A stretch of 64,000 bases of DNA, taken from positions 1,137,817 through 1,201,816 of the forward strand of contig PJRA01000493.1 in the NCBI GenBank assembly GCA_016987375.1, in the 5' to 3' direction. Position 1 is the stretch's first letter. Each line of letters begins with the position of its first letter. Below are positions 48,201 to 62,600 of the stretch, one piece after another. Position numbers and translations under genes: made by a program. A model generated the notes under the pieces. It was not told where the DNA came from and ran no database searches. It saw only the letters and a list, made by a program, of their open reading frames with translations. This DNA comes from Brachionus koreanus (taxonomy: Eukaryota; Rotifera; Eurotatoria; Ploima; Brachionidae).

Positions 48201-50955
48201 TTTTTTTTTCAGTGAGCAAAACCTCACGAAATATTTGAATAAACATTGTTTAGATTTACTTTAAGGGTTGGTGAAGAATTTAGAAAAAAATTGGCATTTA
48301 ATATAATTTGAGCAAAATATAATAAATCAATAAAAAAATGAATGTAGTGACAAATGTTCAATCAATAAAGTATCTTAAAAGCTAGGAGCCTAAGGCAATT
48401 TATCACATTATCAATAGGTTTTATTAATTTTGGAGGCTAGCTACAGCCGTCATACACTAAAAATTATTTAGTTTTAAAATAGTTTTTTCTCTCTAAAGAA
48501 AAAGCCTCCGGAGTTCCAAAACCATCCTATTAAATACTTGCCAAATTTATTTACACTAATTCCCAGTACATAACAGAATAACAATTTTCGGAATATATGT
48601 TTATTTTATATTTAAATTGAAGAGCAAAAATAAATTTTTTATGCATCATTCATTGAAAAATGTTTGTTTTTCTATTCTCGCAACTCAAGGTGTTAGTTTA
48701 TAGCAATTGAGGCAAAAATCTTGGAAATTATATAATTAGTGAACAAAAAAAAATAATAAATATTAAATTTTCTTATTTTTAAAATAGTTTGTTAGAAATT
48801 CTAGTATACAAAAGTATTTAATTATTCCAAATGATCGAGTTTCTCGATCATTTGACGCGGCTTAAATTCTAGATAAGCCGTGTTTGTGAACACCTCTGAC
48901 CTATCTATCTGATCTTTTTATTAAGACCCTACTATCAAGTTTTCCTAAGGTTATGAATTTTTCGAATTTTTCCAATAGGGATTATACTCTGGTCAAAATT
49001 TTATCCTTTAACTTAAGATGGATTACATAAAACGATATGAGAGAATACACTTTATCGTTTTGTTTAATCAAAAGAGAGAGATTGTGCTTTATTTTTTAAC
49101 TTATTTTATAAATTTAGAGTTTGGACAAATGCTTTTTGTTTAATTGATCGAGATTTGAAATGGAAATTTTTAATATTAGCCAAAACTCTCTTTAGAAAAA
49201 AAAATACTAGACTTTTGATTCGGACAGATCTAGTATATTAAATTAATTTCAAAAGTAACATAAACCTTATTTTTGTTTTATATTAAGATTAATTTTGTTT
49301 TAAGCAAAACAATTAGCTTTTATTTTTCAATATTTGAGCAACTAAAACATTTTTTTGTAAACATGGTCAAAGATGTTTGAATTTTTTACTAGTCAGATAT
49401 TATTTTTTTAATTTATTTTTTTCAAAATAAGATTTTTGAAAATGCAATATTGGTCGAAAATATTATTCGAAAAAAAAAATTTTTTAGAAGCTTTTTATTT
49501 ATAGTAAACATTTTTTCAGTGATTTAAATAGCTAATCAAAATATTCTCACAAATTTTAATAAATTGAGCATTTTTCTCAAGGTTTTTAAAAATTTAAATG
49601 GTGTTTTCAATAGAAGTCTAATATTCCTTTTAATAAAATGACTTTTCGCAATTATTAATTATATTTAGAATAAACAGTTCTATTGTTTAGTAGATTTTTA
49701 ATATGCTTAAAAGATATCAATTTTTTAATTCATTTTTTATTTATTGGTCTCATTGAATAATTGAAAAATTAAAAAATAATCTATTAATCTATTTATTAGG
49801 AGGTAAGTCAAAATTTTTTTATTTAAAGCTACAAAATATGTATTTATTTTCTAAATTACTCGCAAAAATAACTGGCTCTATTCTTTAAATTTTTTAGTCC
49901 ATTAAATCGTTCATCATACTCGTCGTAATTGTAATTTCAATTTGGCATGTGATGGCTAATTTTACAATTTTAGAGAAAAAAATTATTTCAAATGCCCAAA
50001 TTTAAAATTTTCATTTGCATCCACGTCAATGAACGAATGACGAGTATAAAATCCAGCAGTACAAAAAATTCTATTTTATTTTATATTTTATTCTAAAGGA
50101 ACTTATAAAAACAAAAAATAAATGTTTTTAGCTTTATTTGAAATTAAATTAACATTTTATAAAATTTTATTTTTCTTTATTTTTAGTGAAAATCAGGGAA
50201 TAGTCTAAATGACAAGAGCCTTCGTTTAAACTCTCATTTTTGCTAAATAATAGAGTTAAAAATATAAGTTCTTTTAAAAACAAAAAATAGTCTATAACTG
50301 GATTGTGTTATTGTTGTTCACTTATTTTCAGTTGCTGCATTTACAATAATGAAGTAATAATCAAATAGCGATTTAAAGTGTGATGTTCAGAGAAAGTGAA
50401 TTTGACCATTTGACATTTTTAATTATGGCTGAGTAATTTCATTTTAGGAAATTACTTTTTTTTTCAAGATTTCCTAAATGGGCTTTGAAACACAGTTTTG
50501 TATTAAGCTTAATACCTAAAAAGTTTTGGCATTTGTTATTCAAGATTTTTAAATTTTACTTAATTTGATATTTTTTTACTTTCCTGCAGTAGTGAACGTT
50601 GTGTAGTTTGTTAGTATCATATTTATATAGAACCCCCAGGCTTTACAAAATTTTATGATTAAAAAATCTTACAATAATGTTTATCCATTATTCTCATAAG
50701 TGTTTTGAATCACTTGTTATAAACTGTTTTTCTGTTGAAATATTAGAAACCATTTACTGCAATAGTTTTTAATTGAAGAATCAAAGACTAAATAGTATAG
50801 CAGCTATAGGTGTTGGAACTAGAATTACATATAATTTATTTATTTAAGAAATAGTTAAGGCAAAGTCTTGGTCGGTAAGAATCGAGATTTAGTCCTTCCT
50901 TTCAGAAACTTGATAGTAATTTAGATAAAATGTTAGATAAGTTAAATTTTTACAG
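45241..50955. other. Long gene-less AT-rich region
   Basis: No gene recognised in 5.7 kb. At 45339-45420 a decayed piece (ATTCAAAAGCCTGAGTGAAT, then TTACTTCATTTATTTGC) resembles one end of the CACTCAAA/TTAA family. A strong hairpin lies at 48828-48854. The rest is simple AT-rich DNA with many short stop-ridden frames. Confidence 0.5.
48828..48884. other. Two adjacent hairpins
   Basis: CAAATGATCGAG and CTCGATCATTTG form a perfect 12-bp stem with a TTT loop (48828-48854). Directly after it, ACGCGGCTTA and TAAGCCGTGT form a 10-bp stem with one mismatch around AATTCTAGA. They stand out as GC-richer islands in AT-rich DNA. They may be a structured RNA or a transposon end; no family recognised. 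Confidence 0.6.
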
Positions 50956-50962
50956 TTCTTAA

Positions 50963-51440
50963 CACTCAAAGGCCGGAGGGGTCTTTTGAACCACTTTGGT
51001 TACTTCCTTTATTTGTTTTTTATTCAATAAATTTAATCATTTTTTATATTTTTTTTCAATCATATCTTAAATCAAAAATGAAAATTATAAAATTATTTAA
51101 TTTTTACTTATTAAATTATTTATTACAAAGAAAATTTATTTTCATTGAAACAAAGTAAAATAACACTTTTGTTAGAATTCTTAATTTGGTACGAATTTTA
51201 GGAAATAGTCAAGAGGCGACTCAAATCTGTTCAGGTTCGGTTGAATATAATTTAAAATGTTTTCTTGAAATTGATGGTGGATAAGTCGACTAATTGCAAA
51301 GTTTTTTAATAATCTATTGAACCTTTTTTTCAAAATTTCAATTCCAAGAAATTAGTGAAATGTTTATCAATCTAGTTCTGAATTTAATTTTTTAATTGAA
51401 GGTGGAGATTTTATTTTGGCACTCAGAAAGCATTTATTAC
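50963..51440. mobile_element. CACTCAAA-family (TTAA) element, one end missing
   Basis: Starts after TTAA (50959-50962) with CACTCAAAGGCCGGAGGGGT and matches the 9887-10508 element in reverse complement to about 51440, where homology ends at GCACTCAGAAAGCATTTA. The far terminal repeat is absent. Its copy of the 68-codon frame begins at 51079 (MKIIKLFNFYLL) but is frameshifted or stopped after FIFIET; the second half (GNSQEATQICSG, FLEIDGG) is intact in another frame. Confidence 0.75.
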
Positions 51441-53660
51441 AATAAAGATAAAGTCTAAATGGAATCGCGTACAGATTTTATTAACCAGAAGCGAGAGTGA
51501 GATTTTATTTTTAATTTTTAAGTTACCAATTTTTTTTATTAAATATGTTTTACTAAAAATTTTATCGGATATCATTCCAAAGTGTTTTTTGATGAATTAC
51601 TTATTTAGGAAATAAAGAAATAAGTTTTCTTATTAAAAAAGTTACATTTTTTCATTATATTCATATCAACACATTTAAAATCTTGTGGCTTTTTTTTTTT
51701 AATTTGAAAGCCAAAAATTTAATCTATTTAAAATAAAATAAATTGTAAGTCTAGTTTAGTTTATTGAATAAATATTTAATGCAGAGCATATGGCATAGAC
51801 TGCTGTTAACATTACTATGTCTGTGAATTACTTTAGGCTTTTATTTTTTCATTGTATCTAAATATAGTGAAAAAATATTTTTTAGTATCTAATTTTTTAA
51901 TTGTATATCAAAATTATTTTGTTGAATTGATTTAAAAAACGGAAGTAGAATTTTTTGAAAAAAATGGATGGATATTTCTGTTTTTTTCCATGTTTATTAC
52001 AGTCATAATATCGTTTATTTTGCTTTAAATCACCTTGTCTTCATTTTAATTATCAAAAATAGATATTTAAAGTACGAACTGCAGCCTCAGAATTAAGAAA
52101 AACGTAAAATTGCTCATGAAGCCTATTTTTCCCCTCTTTTTATTCTCAATCTATTCGAAACCTTCGGCATCCAACAATGATTCCTCATTATTATTTGCCA
52201 ATGATTGAACGAATTCGAAAGTGGTTTGATTTCCATCATCATATAAAGATTTTTATATTTGTCAATCAGATATTAAATTGAATTATTTTTTGATACACAA
52301 AAAAAAATTGATACAGTAAAATTTAAGCCATTATTACTTTTTTATTTTTTTTAAATTGCATTAAATGATTAAATGAATAAGAAAAAAAACGGTAATCTGG
52401 GCTCAAAGTTTAGATGTTTGTGTTGACGCTTTGGTTCTTAATTTTCTAAGCAGACGCATCTTAGAATGCTTTTTGTTTCTAGCTCTTCTTCTTTGTCTTT
52501 TTTCGTCTTTTAAATTAATTATTTTTAAAATTATTTAAAAAAAAACATTATAAAATTTTAGTACATTTTTTTTATTGAAAATTGAGACCAAAATTTAAGG
52601 TCAATTTTGATAAAGTAGATCAAATAATTCTTTTGAAAAGTTTTGTGCTTGTACTTAATATATTTTTGAATTAAAATTAATTAAATTCAAAGAAAAAAAA
52701 AAGCTTTGTGAAACAATTATTGATATTAATTAATTAGAGAATCGAGAATAATTTGATAAATCATTTATAAAAATAATAAAAATTTAAAATATGCAAATAT
52801 AATTTATTTTTACCCACAAAATTTCAAGTCAATTGATTTGGTCAGGTAATTCTACTATTTAATTTTTTTTGTTTGTTAGAAATGAAGAAAAAATTATTAA
52901 TGACATTGAAATTTTTATCGATTAGCCGATCAAAAGACTAGCGATCGAATAATTTTCATGATCAAATTCAATTAAATTCAATTTAGATCATTTTCTATAT
53001 TAAAAAATAAACAATTTTGATATTATAGTCCTAGTACTACATGTCTTGTTTTAATTGCTAATTAGTTAGTGTATGAAAGGGTTTTGTTAGTCAAATGTGT
53101 TAGAGTGCTTGCTACAAATTGAACTTAATGGTCGCTAAGCGGTCATATATTCCAACAAAAATAGAATTTTTAAACAAACCAATTTAAGTTTGAGGCCTAA
53201 ATTTTCAAAATAAACAACTTGAAAATCCAAGTCTGTACAATTAGCACCATTTTTGGGCCTTTAAAAAGCCTAAACTATTGCTCGTTTAAGGTAATTCAAA
53301 GCGCACACGAGCAATATATTAAGACAAAAAAAATCTAAAACAAACTCATAGAAGCATTCAATTATAATTTAATACACACACACATACACACGCGCACATA
53401 TATTCATCATAGTACAATCTAACATTTAACATTTAATATTTAGCTTCTTGTTTAAGTTTAAATCAATAAATACAGGCCTTGGTTTTTAATCAATTATATC
53501 CGTATAAACGGATGAATAATTCATTATATTTATGAATAATTATTCTTTAACTCGAACTTCTTGTTAAACGAGGGGTCACATAGAAATTATTTCTGATAAA
53601 CAGGTCGATTTGGCCCAATCAATACAATCAAAAATAACTGCTTCATTTTAGTTTTTTGTT
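51441..53660. other. Upstream region of the LMO7/LIMCH1-like gene
   Basis: AT-rich and without a recognised gene. A (CA)n-type microsatellite lies at about 53373-53400. The last ~600 bp is of higher complexity, ends in an acceptor-like TTATTTAG at 53670, and probably contains promoter or leader sequence. Confidence 0.4.
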
Positions 53661-53683
53661 ATTTATTTAGATAAGACGATGAA

Positions 53684-56600
53684 ATGAGTGAGAATATTTA
53701 CAGCGAGTATATTGATGACAAACTAGCCAAACCGTCAGTGTCCAATCTAGTGAACTTGATGAACAAAACAACTAAAATAAGCTCGAGTCGAAGCTCGTCA
53801 CCGACTAGCACCTCGTCCAAGAACGATTTAAACGACAACAAACGAACACTGTCTTCGTCGTCGCTTGCTTCGTCCGTATCAGTTTCGTCTTCGTCCAATT
53901 TGTACAAGAACAACAATCAAACAAGTGACTACGTCGAGGACTCGTCTATCGGCGTATTTGACGAGTCAACTGGATCCAAATGTCTTAACAAACTGAACCA
54001 AGTGTGCCGAAGTAACCGATCGAGTATAAGCACGAGCACCACTAACAATCTAGACGATTTCAATGATGACAATTTGCTCATGCTCAATTTCAATGACGAT
54101 TCTGCTACTAATTTTACCAGACTAAAGGCCAAAAAGGAGGACAATGAATTTTGTACTATGATCAACAAATGCCAAAATTGGATTGAAGTAATTCTCTTTC
54201 TTTATTCTATTAGTGCCTATCGCTAAAATAATGAATGACATTGTTAAAGTTAAATATTTAAAAAAAAAAATTTTTTATCTCTGCAGAGTACATTTCTTTC
54301 AAATAAAAGACTAAAATTATTTCGAGCTAAATTTTTCTGCGTGTCTATCAAATCATGACTGAAGCTTCAATTTTAAAGAAGCATTTTTTAAATAATGACA
54401 AAATTTAAAATAATATATTAAAAACTAGCTTTTTTTATTTTATTAATGAGTTTTATTGATTAAAAATTATTGATTTGAGAAATAAATCGAATTGTACAAT
54501 ATAATTATCATAATAACATGTAAAGTAAAAAATTATCAGAAATATTGTAAATCGTTAGAAAATTATTTATTTATTGTTTCAAAAAGAGTACGCCACATTT
54601 TCGGCTATGAAATATATTAAATTAAAAAATAAAAATTTTTCCAATAATAAAAAAAAAATTTATATATATAAAAGACAATTTTTTTCATCATATCATTAAA
54701 TTTACATGCCTATAAAAAGGATTGATTTACATAATTTGTATTATACTTAATTATTATTTTTAATTATTAAATTATAGATTAGTTTTATAGCTAAACAAGA
54801 TAGGGACTGGCTCTCGTATCTTAGTTTTTGGAATCATTGCGAAATGCTCAAAAGAACTTGTGTAATAAAAAGCATTGTTAGCTTTTCTTGTTAGAAAAGG
54901 AAAGAGTGCAATTTAAAATTTAAAAATTTTATTTCTAAAATAAAATTGAAATGAAAAATTTTGAATAAAATAATCAATAGCAATAAGTCAACAGTTTTTT
55001 TTTAATTAAATTATCTAAAAATTATTTGGTTTTAAAACTTTAGGAAATAAAATTTTTGATCAAATTTAATAATTTCAAATACTTTTGATAAAAATATTTT
55101 TAATTTGATATTTTATTATTTATCTAGACTAAAATCTTAATTTTGCTAATTATTTGTTTGCATATTTTAAAATTTGGACAGTCTTCCAAATATTTAAATT
55201 TGATCAGAAATTTTAATTAGTCAATATTTTCAATAAATCAAAAATATCCTGACTAATAACTTGTTTTATTGAACTTGAATTTTAAAAATTTAAATTGGCG
55301 TTGATTGAATGAATAAATAAATAAAATAAAAACAATTCACCCCAAAATATTGTCTTATAGATTTATTTTTAGTTTTTTTTTTTTTTTAAATAATAGTAAG
55401 GGAATTATTTAAAAGGTCCGGAGCTGTTTGGAATGGTCATTAACCTTCCTTTCAGTCCCACATAGAAAAGTTTTCATGTTAAAATAAAAGTTTGATTAAA
55501 AATTTTTAAACTGATTCAAGGTAAACAAGTGATCATTTTTTCCTCTTCTAATTTTTTGCCTGAACTTGTCAAAAGATGAGCAGTATTTGAATGATAGGCA
55601 CATTCTATTTATTAATGGTGCTAGTTATTGACTGATTGATTTGTCAAATTTGTAAACTCCGAATTTGTAAAATGTTGCTATTTAAACATTGTTTTTTTTT
55701 TAATTCTTATTAGAATTATTCAATCCTTGTTAAATGTAAAAAAAATCTAGTTAAATGCAAATGCACATTAAAATCGTTGTTTATCAAGAGGATTGTAAAT
55801 AAGTTTAAAAAAATTTATGAAAAAATAAATTCAATTTATAGAGAAAGCTTGATTTTGAATTGATTGAATTTTATATTTGAGTCTTAAATATTTTTTTTTC
55901 AGACAGGTTATTAAAATAAATAAATTTCTTAATTTTAGAACAAAAATTAAATTAAAAATTAGATTTTAGAAATGGAATTAAATTAATTACAAGACGAGAA
56001 TCGATTTCAAAATTTTCATTGTAATTTATTAAAAGCTAGAGTAAATAATAATTAAGATTATTTTAAAAAGACTTTTCTCAATATTTCAATTCTTTATTAG
56101 TGTGTGTAAGATTTCAAAGGTACATTAGTCTTTAACAGCTTGTTGCAATTTCCTTAAGCCAATTTTTGAATTTGCTTAGGCAGAAAAAATAATTGGTTCA
56201 ATGATTTTATTAATTAACAATAAAGCTTGGTTTAAAGATGAATGAAATATAGCTGATTAATTTTTCCGCATCAAATATTTGATAAATCAACTGAGAATTT
56301 TTTTGATTTAATTGGAATCATCTGATTTATTTAGTTATTTTTAAACTTTGTAGAGTGCACTTCCAATATCGTTTTTTAATTAATTTGAAACAATCTTTTA
56401 TATTTATTCCCAAAAAAAGTTTGAGTGAAATCAAAGCCTTCTCTATAATTAAAAGGTTAAAAGATTGGCAATTTAATGCTTTTTTTTCCTAATGTGAATC
56501 ATAATTAGCATTTTTTTTTGTTTATTAAAAGTATAGTTTGGGTTTGAAACCCGGCAATGGAACTAAGTACTTCCTTTCGGCCGCATGAAAAACAAGGATT

Positions 56601-59600
56601 TTAGCAGTGTTGAATAAATAATGAAATATGGTCATGTGATTATAATAATAGTATAAGTAATAGTAAGAGCTACAGCTAATGTGAATCATAAATCTACACA
56701 TGTAAAAACTAAACAAAAATTTACAATTCTTTTTTGATAAATTAAAAATTGCCAAAATAAAACTTTTTAAAAAGAGTGCTACAAAAAAGTAGCAAAGTAA
56801 AATGTTTTGATCAAATTTCATATCTCAAATAAGATCAAAATATTAAAATGCGCAATTAAATTTCATCGCAGATTTTTAAATTTTTTTAAATTTCAAAATT
56901 TTATTATTAAATTTATGATAGAATATTGTAATTTATAAAAATGCATTGAAATTTAATTGTGGATTTAGAATTTTTTGTTCGTGTTTGAAAAATGAAATTT
57001 GATAAAAAATTTTGCTTTGCTAGAAAAAGCTACAACATATTTCGTTGAACCTTTTCTACCATATAACAAGAAATAAATTCAATAATTAATTAAAATCTTA
57101 TTGACGTTGTATTTTTTGTCCTTTTCTTACATTACGAAAAGATTTTTAAGTAAAATGTTGAACTTTTTTTTCAGTATTTTTTAATAGATAATTGACTTTA
57201 ATAAATTTTAATTTATCAATAAAGGACAATATTTTTTTTTGACTTGTTTAAATTTCACAGTCCCCACATGTATATTTATATTTAAATTTTTTAATAAAAT
57301 ACCGTAGTGTATTTAAATAATATTAGTGTTTACATCAGAACAATTCTTTTTCGATTAAATCTATTAATTATTTCATCCAAGGTCTTTTTGTTAAATTTAT
57401 TATTTATTTATTAATTCTAAGCTAAGGCCGATTGCCGACCACTTGCTCAGTGACCCGTCTAATAAAGGGCACTGTGTTTAGTATAAAAAAAATAAAAAAA
57501 TTACAAAATTGAGTATAAAAGGTACCAAAAAGTAAAAAAATGTTTGACTTTTAATTGATAAGAGACTGTTGGATATGAAATCTAAGCTACATCAAATCTA
57601 CAAATCTGGAATATTAAGCCCGATATGTTATCTTTACTCCCTGTCTTATATATATCTCTGAGCTTTTGGACTTTGACATGGTTTTTTTGATTTGAACGGT
57701 ACTCAGTAGTGTTATTCAGCTTAACAAGTTTGCATTTGTCCTGTAGTGACATGTTTTCCTCTTCCAATTCTCTGGTAAGTTCCAGGATTTCGCTAATGGA
57801 GTAGTTCGGAATCGGTTGTTTTGCTAGCTCGATCATTATCTTCTTAGTGAGTTCATTCAGTTCATTTTCAATTAATAGATTGAAAAAGTCAACCTTAATG
57901 TTTTTGATGATGTAATCCGAAGGCATGATATTCAAAGACAAGAATAAGCTTGTTGTACGACACCTCCTTGGTATAGTTAGTAGTCCTTTGACTATGTTAC
58001 CCTCTGATCTTTTTATGTCATTCAGTGAGCTCGCATTTTTGTTCATATTCTCAAACCCATAAGTTAAAACTGGCCTCACATAGGTCTTGTAAAGATGGGC
58101 CTTCATATTTGGATGCATTTGATTTGTCTTTTTGTTAAATATAAACAATTAAATTTTATCCATCTTTATTAAATTTGTAACCAAGAAAATAATAGTTTTG
58201 GCATTGATTTCTTCTCTAGTTCAATTATTTTTTTCATTTTTAACATTTTCTGATTTTATTCTCATAGGGTTTTAACAAAACTAATTTAATTTAAACGTTG
58301 TTTTTTTAAAACAATTAAAATATTTGAAATAAATAAAATCAAATATATTACTAAAATATTAATATCCAGGTTTTCTCAAATTTTTTTTAAAAGAATATTT
58401 TGTCTACCACTCTTTTTGAAAAATTTAAAAAATTGATAAAACAATCGCATATAAGAAAAACTTGAATTTTGATTTTAAAAATAAAATGATAGTACGCAGT
58501 ATCAGTTTTCAGTTTTATGACGAAATTTCTTGTCAATTTTAGAATTTAAATTTCTGATTATTACAGTATGTGTTTGTCTCAGTCAATTTAAAAATGTCAT
58601 GTTTTGTTTAATCTTTTTTTTTGAATGAAAACAAGAATATACAAAAATAAAAACAAAAAAACAAAGAGTAAAATTAATTTGAAGCTAAGTGGTTAAAATG
58701 GAAATTAAAATTTTTAAAAAAAATATTCTTGATAGGAGAATTTTTTTCGTCAATCAAGCTGTGAGATAATTAAAATATTTTAGCTCTTGTCATCTGTTTT
58801 ATTAATCGAACATTTTGAAATTAAAACAATTCACACTGAATTAATTATTTGTTCAAGACACTTAAAATTAAAATATACTTTTTTTACTCACATAAAACAA
58901 ATTATTTAATAATAAAGAATAATAAATTTAAATTTTGGTCTTTGAAATAATTTTTAATCAAACTCAAAAGTTTACTTTTATATTTAAGAGCTTAAATTAA
59001 AGTTTTTAATTAGAAAAAAGAGAATATCTAAGCCCTCATCGAGAACTAAAACTAGTGACAACAAATTACTATCCACATATAGCTTTTAGTTGTTTAGCTT
59101 TTTATTTAACATTGTACTAAAATATAAGATTCTTATGAAAATCTTATCTCGGTCAAGATTAACTATCTAATTAAAAATTCAATAGCAAATTCAAATATTA
59201 TTTTAAATAGAAAATTTTTTATCTTTGATAAATACTTAGAATAAATAGACTGAATTGAGATTAAGCCGAATCTTTTGTTTTAGCTAAGCTTGATTTATTC
59301 AAATGAATAATGAACGTGACTCAGCCTAATTTATTAAACTTAAACTTAAATATTTTTCTTTCCTCAAGACTGTGACAAACAAAAAGTTTGCATATACAAA
59401 CGACTTTAGAAAATCACTCGAAAACGGCGTTATCTTGTGCGAGTAAATATTCTTTGTAAAACTAAACGCTATTTTATCCTAATCTTGTTTATCAAAGACT
59501 CTTGAACGTCCTGAAGCCAGACTGCATCCGAAGAATTAATCGACATTCGACACCAATAGCAGGAATTGTAAGTACTTGAATTTTCTAGGACCGATCGATC

Positions 59601-62600
59601 AAGCAGCCGCTAGATCAAATATTTAAGCTTGTAAGTCATCCGGATTTAAGACTGTTTCGGATGACAAGCAAGACAAGCAAGCCGCCGATCTAAATCAATA
59701 AATTAACTTAAAATATTTTACTAACAAAAGGACAATTTGAACCAATTTTTAAAAGCATGCCAAGAACATTTTGGCCTTTCGCAAGCTAATTTGTTTGATA
59801 TAACCGACTTAGAAGATTTAGTCAAGCGACGGGGTACAGTTTCGAACAATTATTCTAATAAAAATGAGTAGGCTATTCTATTTTCATTATTATTTTTTTT
59901 AAATTTGTTTATTTTAAGAAGTCCCAATTTGAACTACCTCTCGATAGACGAAGAACAACAACGAAGACTTAAAAAGGTATATCTTGTTTTTATTAAACGC
60001 CATATGAAAACCTAACCGAATAAATCTCTTAAATTCGGTGCCTAAAAATTAATTTTTTTCTAAAATTTTTTTTTCAAAAAATTAAAAATTAGAATCTAAA
60101 TTTGATCAAAATATTAACTGACAGAAAAGCGCTCTTTTGAATATATTTGCTTTTGTTTTAAAATTCTAAATTTGATTTAAAATTTTTATCTAAGAATATT
60201 CTGTGTTAAAAAAAAAAAGTTGAATAGAATTTTTTATTTAAGACAGATAACCATTTAAGTTTTTTTTCAATAAAAAGGTAAATATAAAAGAATTAATAAA
60301 TCTTGTTAAAATAAATAGTCAAATTTATTTGTTAAGAACTTTAATTTAAAAAAAAAAACATAACATAAAATTAAATACACATATACAATAGGGAATAAAG
60401 ATGACAAAGATGTGTTCATTTTTTTTCAATTAAAAAAAAATATTCAAGAAAATAATCAAGTAAATTTTTTTTGTTGGCGTTAAAAAGAACAAAAAATCAA
60501 TTTATTTTAACTTAATGATCTTTATTTAATGTTAACACTCAAAACCCGTAGGGGTTTTTTTCGACCATTTGTGCTACCTTTTATTTTTTGCTTTTTATTC
60601 CATCAAAACAAGCATATTTTGCAACAAAAATTAATTAATTTCAATATTTTTTAATTTTAGATTTTTGATTGAAAAAAAAAAAATTCAAAAATTATTTATT
60701 AAATTTATCTATCTAAAAACAAAGAAAATAAGTGACCGAAAAAATACTTCTTTTGCGGCTTTTGAGTGTTAAATAATTAAACATGTTCAAAAATGTTAAA
60801 TTCAATTTTTATCCCATGAATAGTGTTGATTCTTATGTTTGAATTAATCAATTTAGTTTAGAGATTTATTTTGTGCCTATTATCAAATATGATCAATCTT
60901 TAAATGATAAAAGAAAACTTTTAATTTTGGTTAGTTTTTAAAATGTGTACTGTATCGAGTGAACTTAGAATTTATGTGCTCAGCGAAGACTTTGCATGGT
61001 CAATTGAAATATTTTTCTATTTATTGATAATACTTTATTTTCTGAGCAAATATTTAATTACAATTGATCTGCCAAAATTCAAGCTAATCACATGCACAGA
61101 ATATTTGTTTGCTCAAGAGTCTAAATTAGACGGTTGGTCAGCGCCACTTGAGTCCAATTACTAGTCTTAAGTAAGTGCATTTAGCTAACGAGAATAACTA
61201 TTCGGATTGAATTTCCTTAGTGAACATTAGTAACCAAACTTCGAAGGTTACGTAATTTTAATTTAAAGCTCGAAAACAAAAAAGGCTTAGAAAAGAAATA
61301 CTAGGCCAAAGAAAACCGAATAGAAATGGCTTAATTGCGTTTGGTTATTATTTATTAAAAATGTAACAACAATATGAGCGACCGTTATTAGTTGCTAGTT
61401 TTAGTTTTGAGCTAATAACGTTGACAACGCTGATATTATTGGTTTTTTATTGCTGATTTAGGGCTTTTAAACAACACAAAAACTAATAACCATTTGCTCC
61501 GAAACTAGTTCTAGGCTTCATTTTTTATTCGAAATAAAAACTCACGGAACAAACAAATATCTAGATTGGCTAGAAAATCGATTCGACTAAGCCCGAGATT
61601 AGCAAACACTAAGGCTAGTAGAAATTTTATAAAAATGCGCAATAAAACTATCAAATAACATTATAATTTCAAGTGGATGAATTTTTCAAATTATAAGCAA
61701 TTAATTAGACTGTTGTAAAGTAAAGCCCAAGACCATTTTTAGCTTAAGTATTTAAGTACTAGTAAAACATGGCAAAAAAAAGTTACCTGTCAACTTTTTC
61801 AAACTATTTTTTAGTTTTGGATAAAAATTGAATAAAATTAGCACATTAAGAAAATTTTCATTTTAATGATTTTATAAGCCTGTGCCTTTACCAGAGGCTT
61901 TCAGGTTCTGGAGATTTAATTATTTAAAGGAAAATAAAAGATTTGTTGGGTTAACTCTTTTTTGTTTCTTAACAAATGCAATAATATTTTTGATAAACTA
62001 ACAACTGGAGAAAAGAATTTAAAATATAAAGACTGTTTCATTTCAGGTTCTGAAATTTTTTTTTAAATTAGTTGCAAAATAATTTCAATTTTAAAATTTA
62101 GCCACAAACAAATATTTTCCAATGCCACAGCCAATATTTATTTATCACAATTGGTTAATCGAGACTAAATAAGGATATTTTTAGCATTTATTTTATGGAC
62201 AAAACTTTTGGCTTATTTTAAATTTTTTTGTTTTCAGAAAATATAACGCGATTTAATTTTGAAATTAATTTAAAATAATTTTAGAAAAAAAAAAATTGTT
62301 TGTGTTGATTCAAATTTTAAAATTTGGAAAAAAAAATTTATTACATTTTAAATTAAAATTAAAAGAAAAAATAACCCAACTAAATCGTTAAAAGCAAATT
62401 GCGTATTTATTTAAAATTTTAAAAAACAATGCTCAAATTTGCTTTTTAAAATCTAAAATAAAAAAAATATAAAAAATTTGTTTCTGCTAATGCGACTAAT
62501 CAGCATACTGGGCATAATCTTACTAAGACCCACTTAAGCCAGGCTAAAATAGGACACCATTTAAAGCGATCAAATAAATAAATCGAGAGGTTTTTTTTTG

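Noticed and set aside
53698..54168. Minus-strand frames in exon 1 of the LMO7-like gene
   Set aside because: They mirror the Ser-rich coding strand and have no independent support.
56525..56821. 98-codon minus-strand frame with a B-box-like word
   Set aside because: No domain, and it is hydrophobic and Tyr-rich as expected from AT-rich chance frames. It lies antisense inside an intron, and no tRNA fold was possible.
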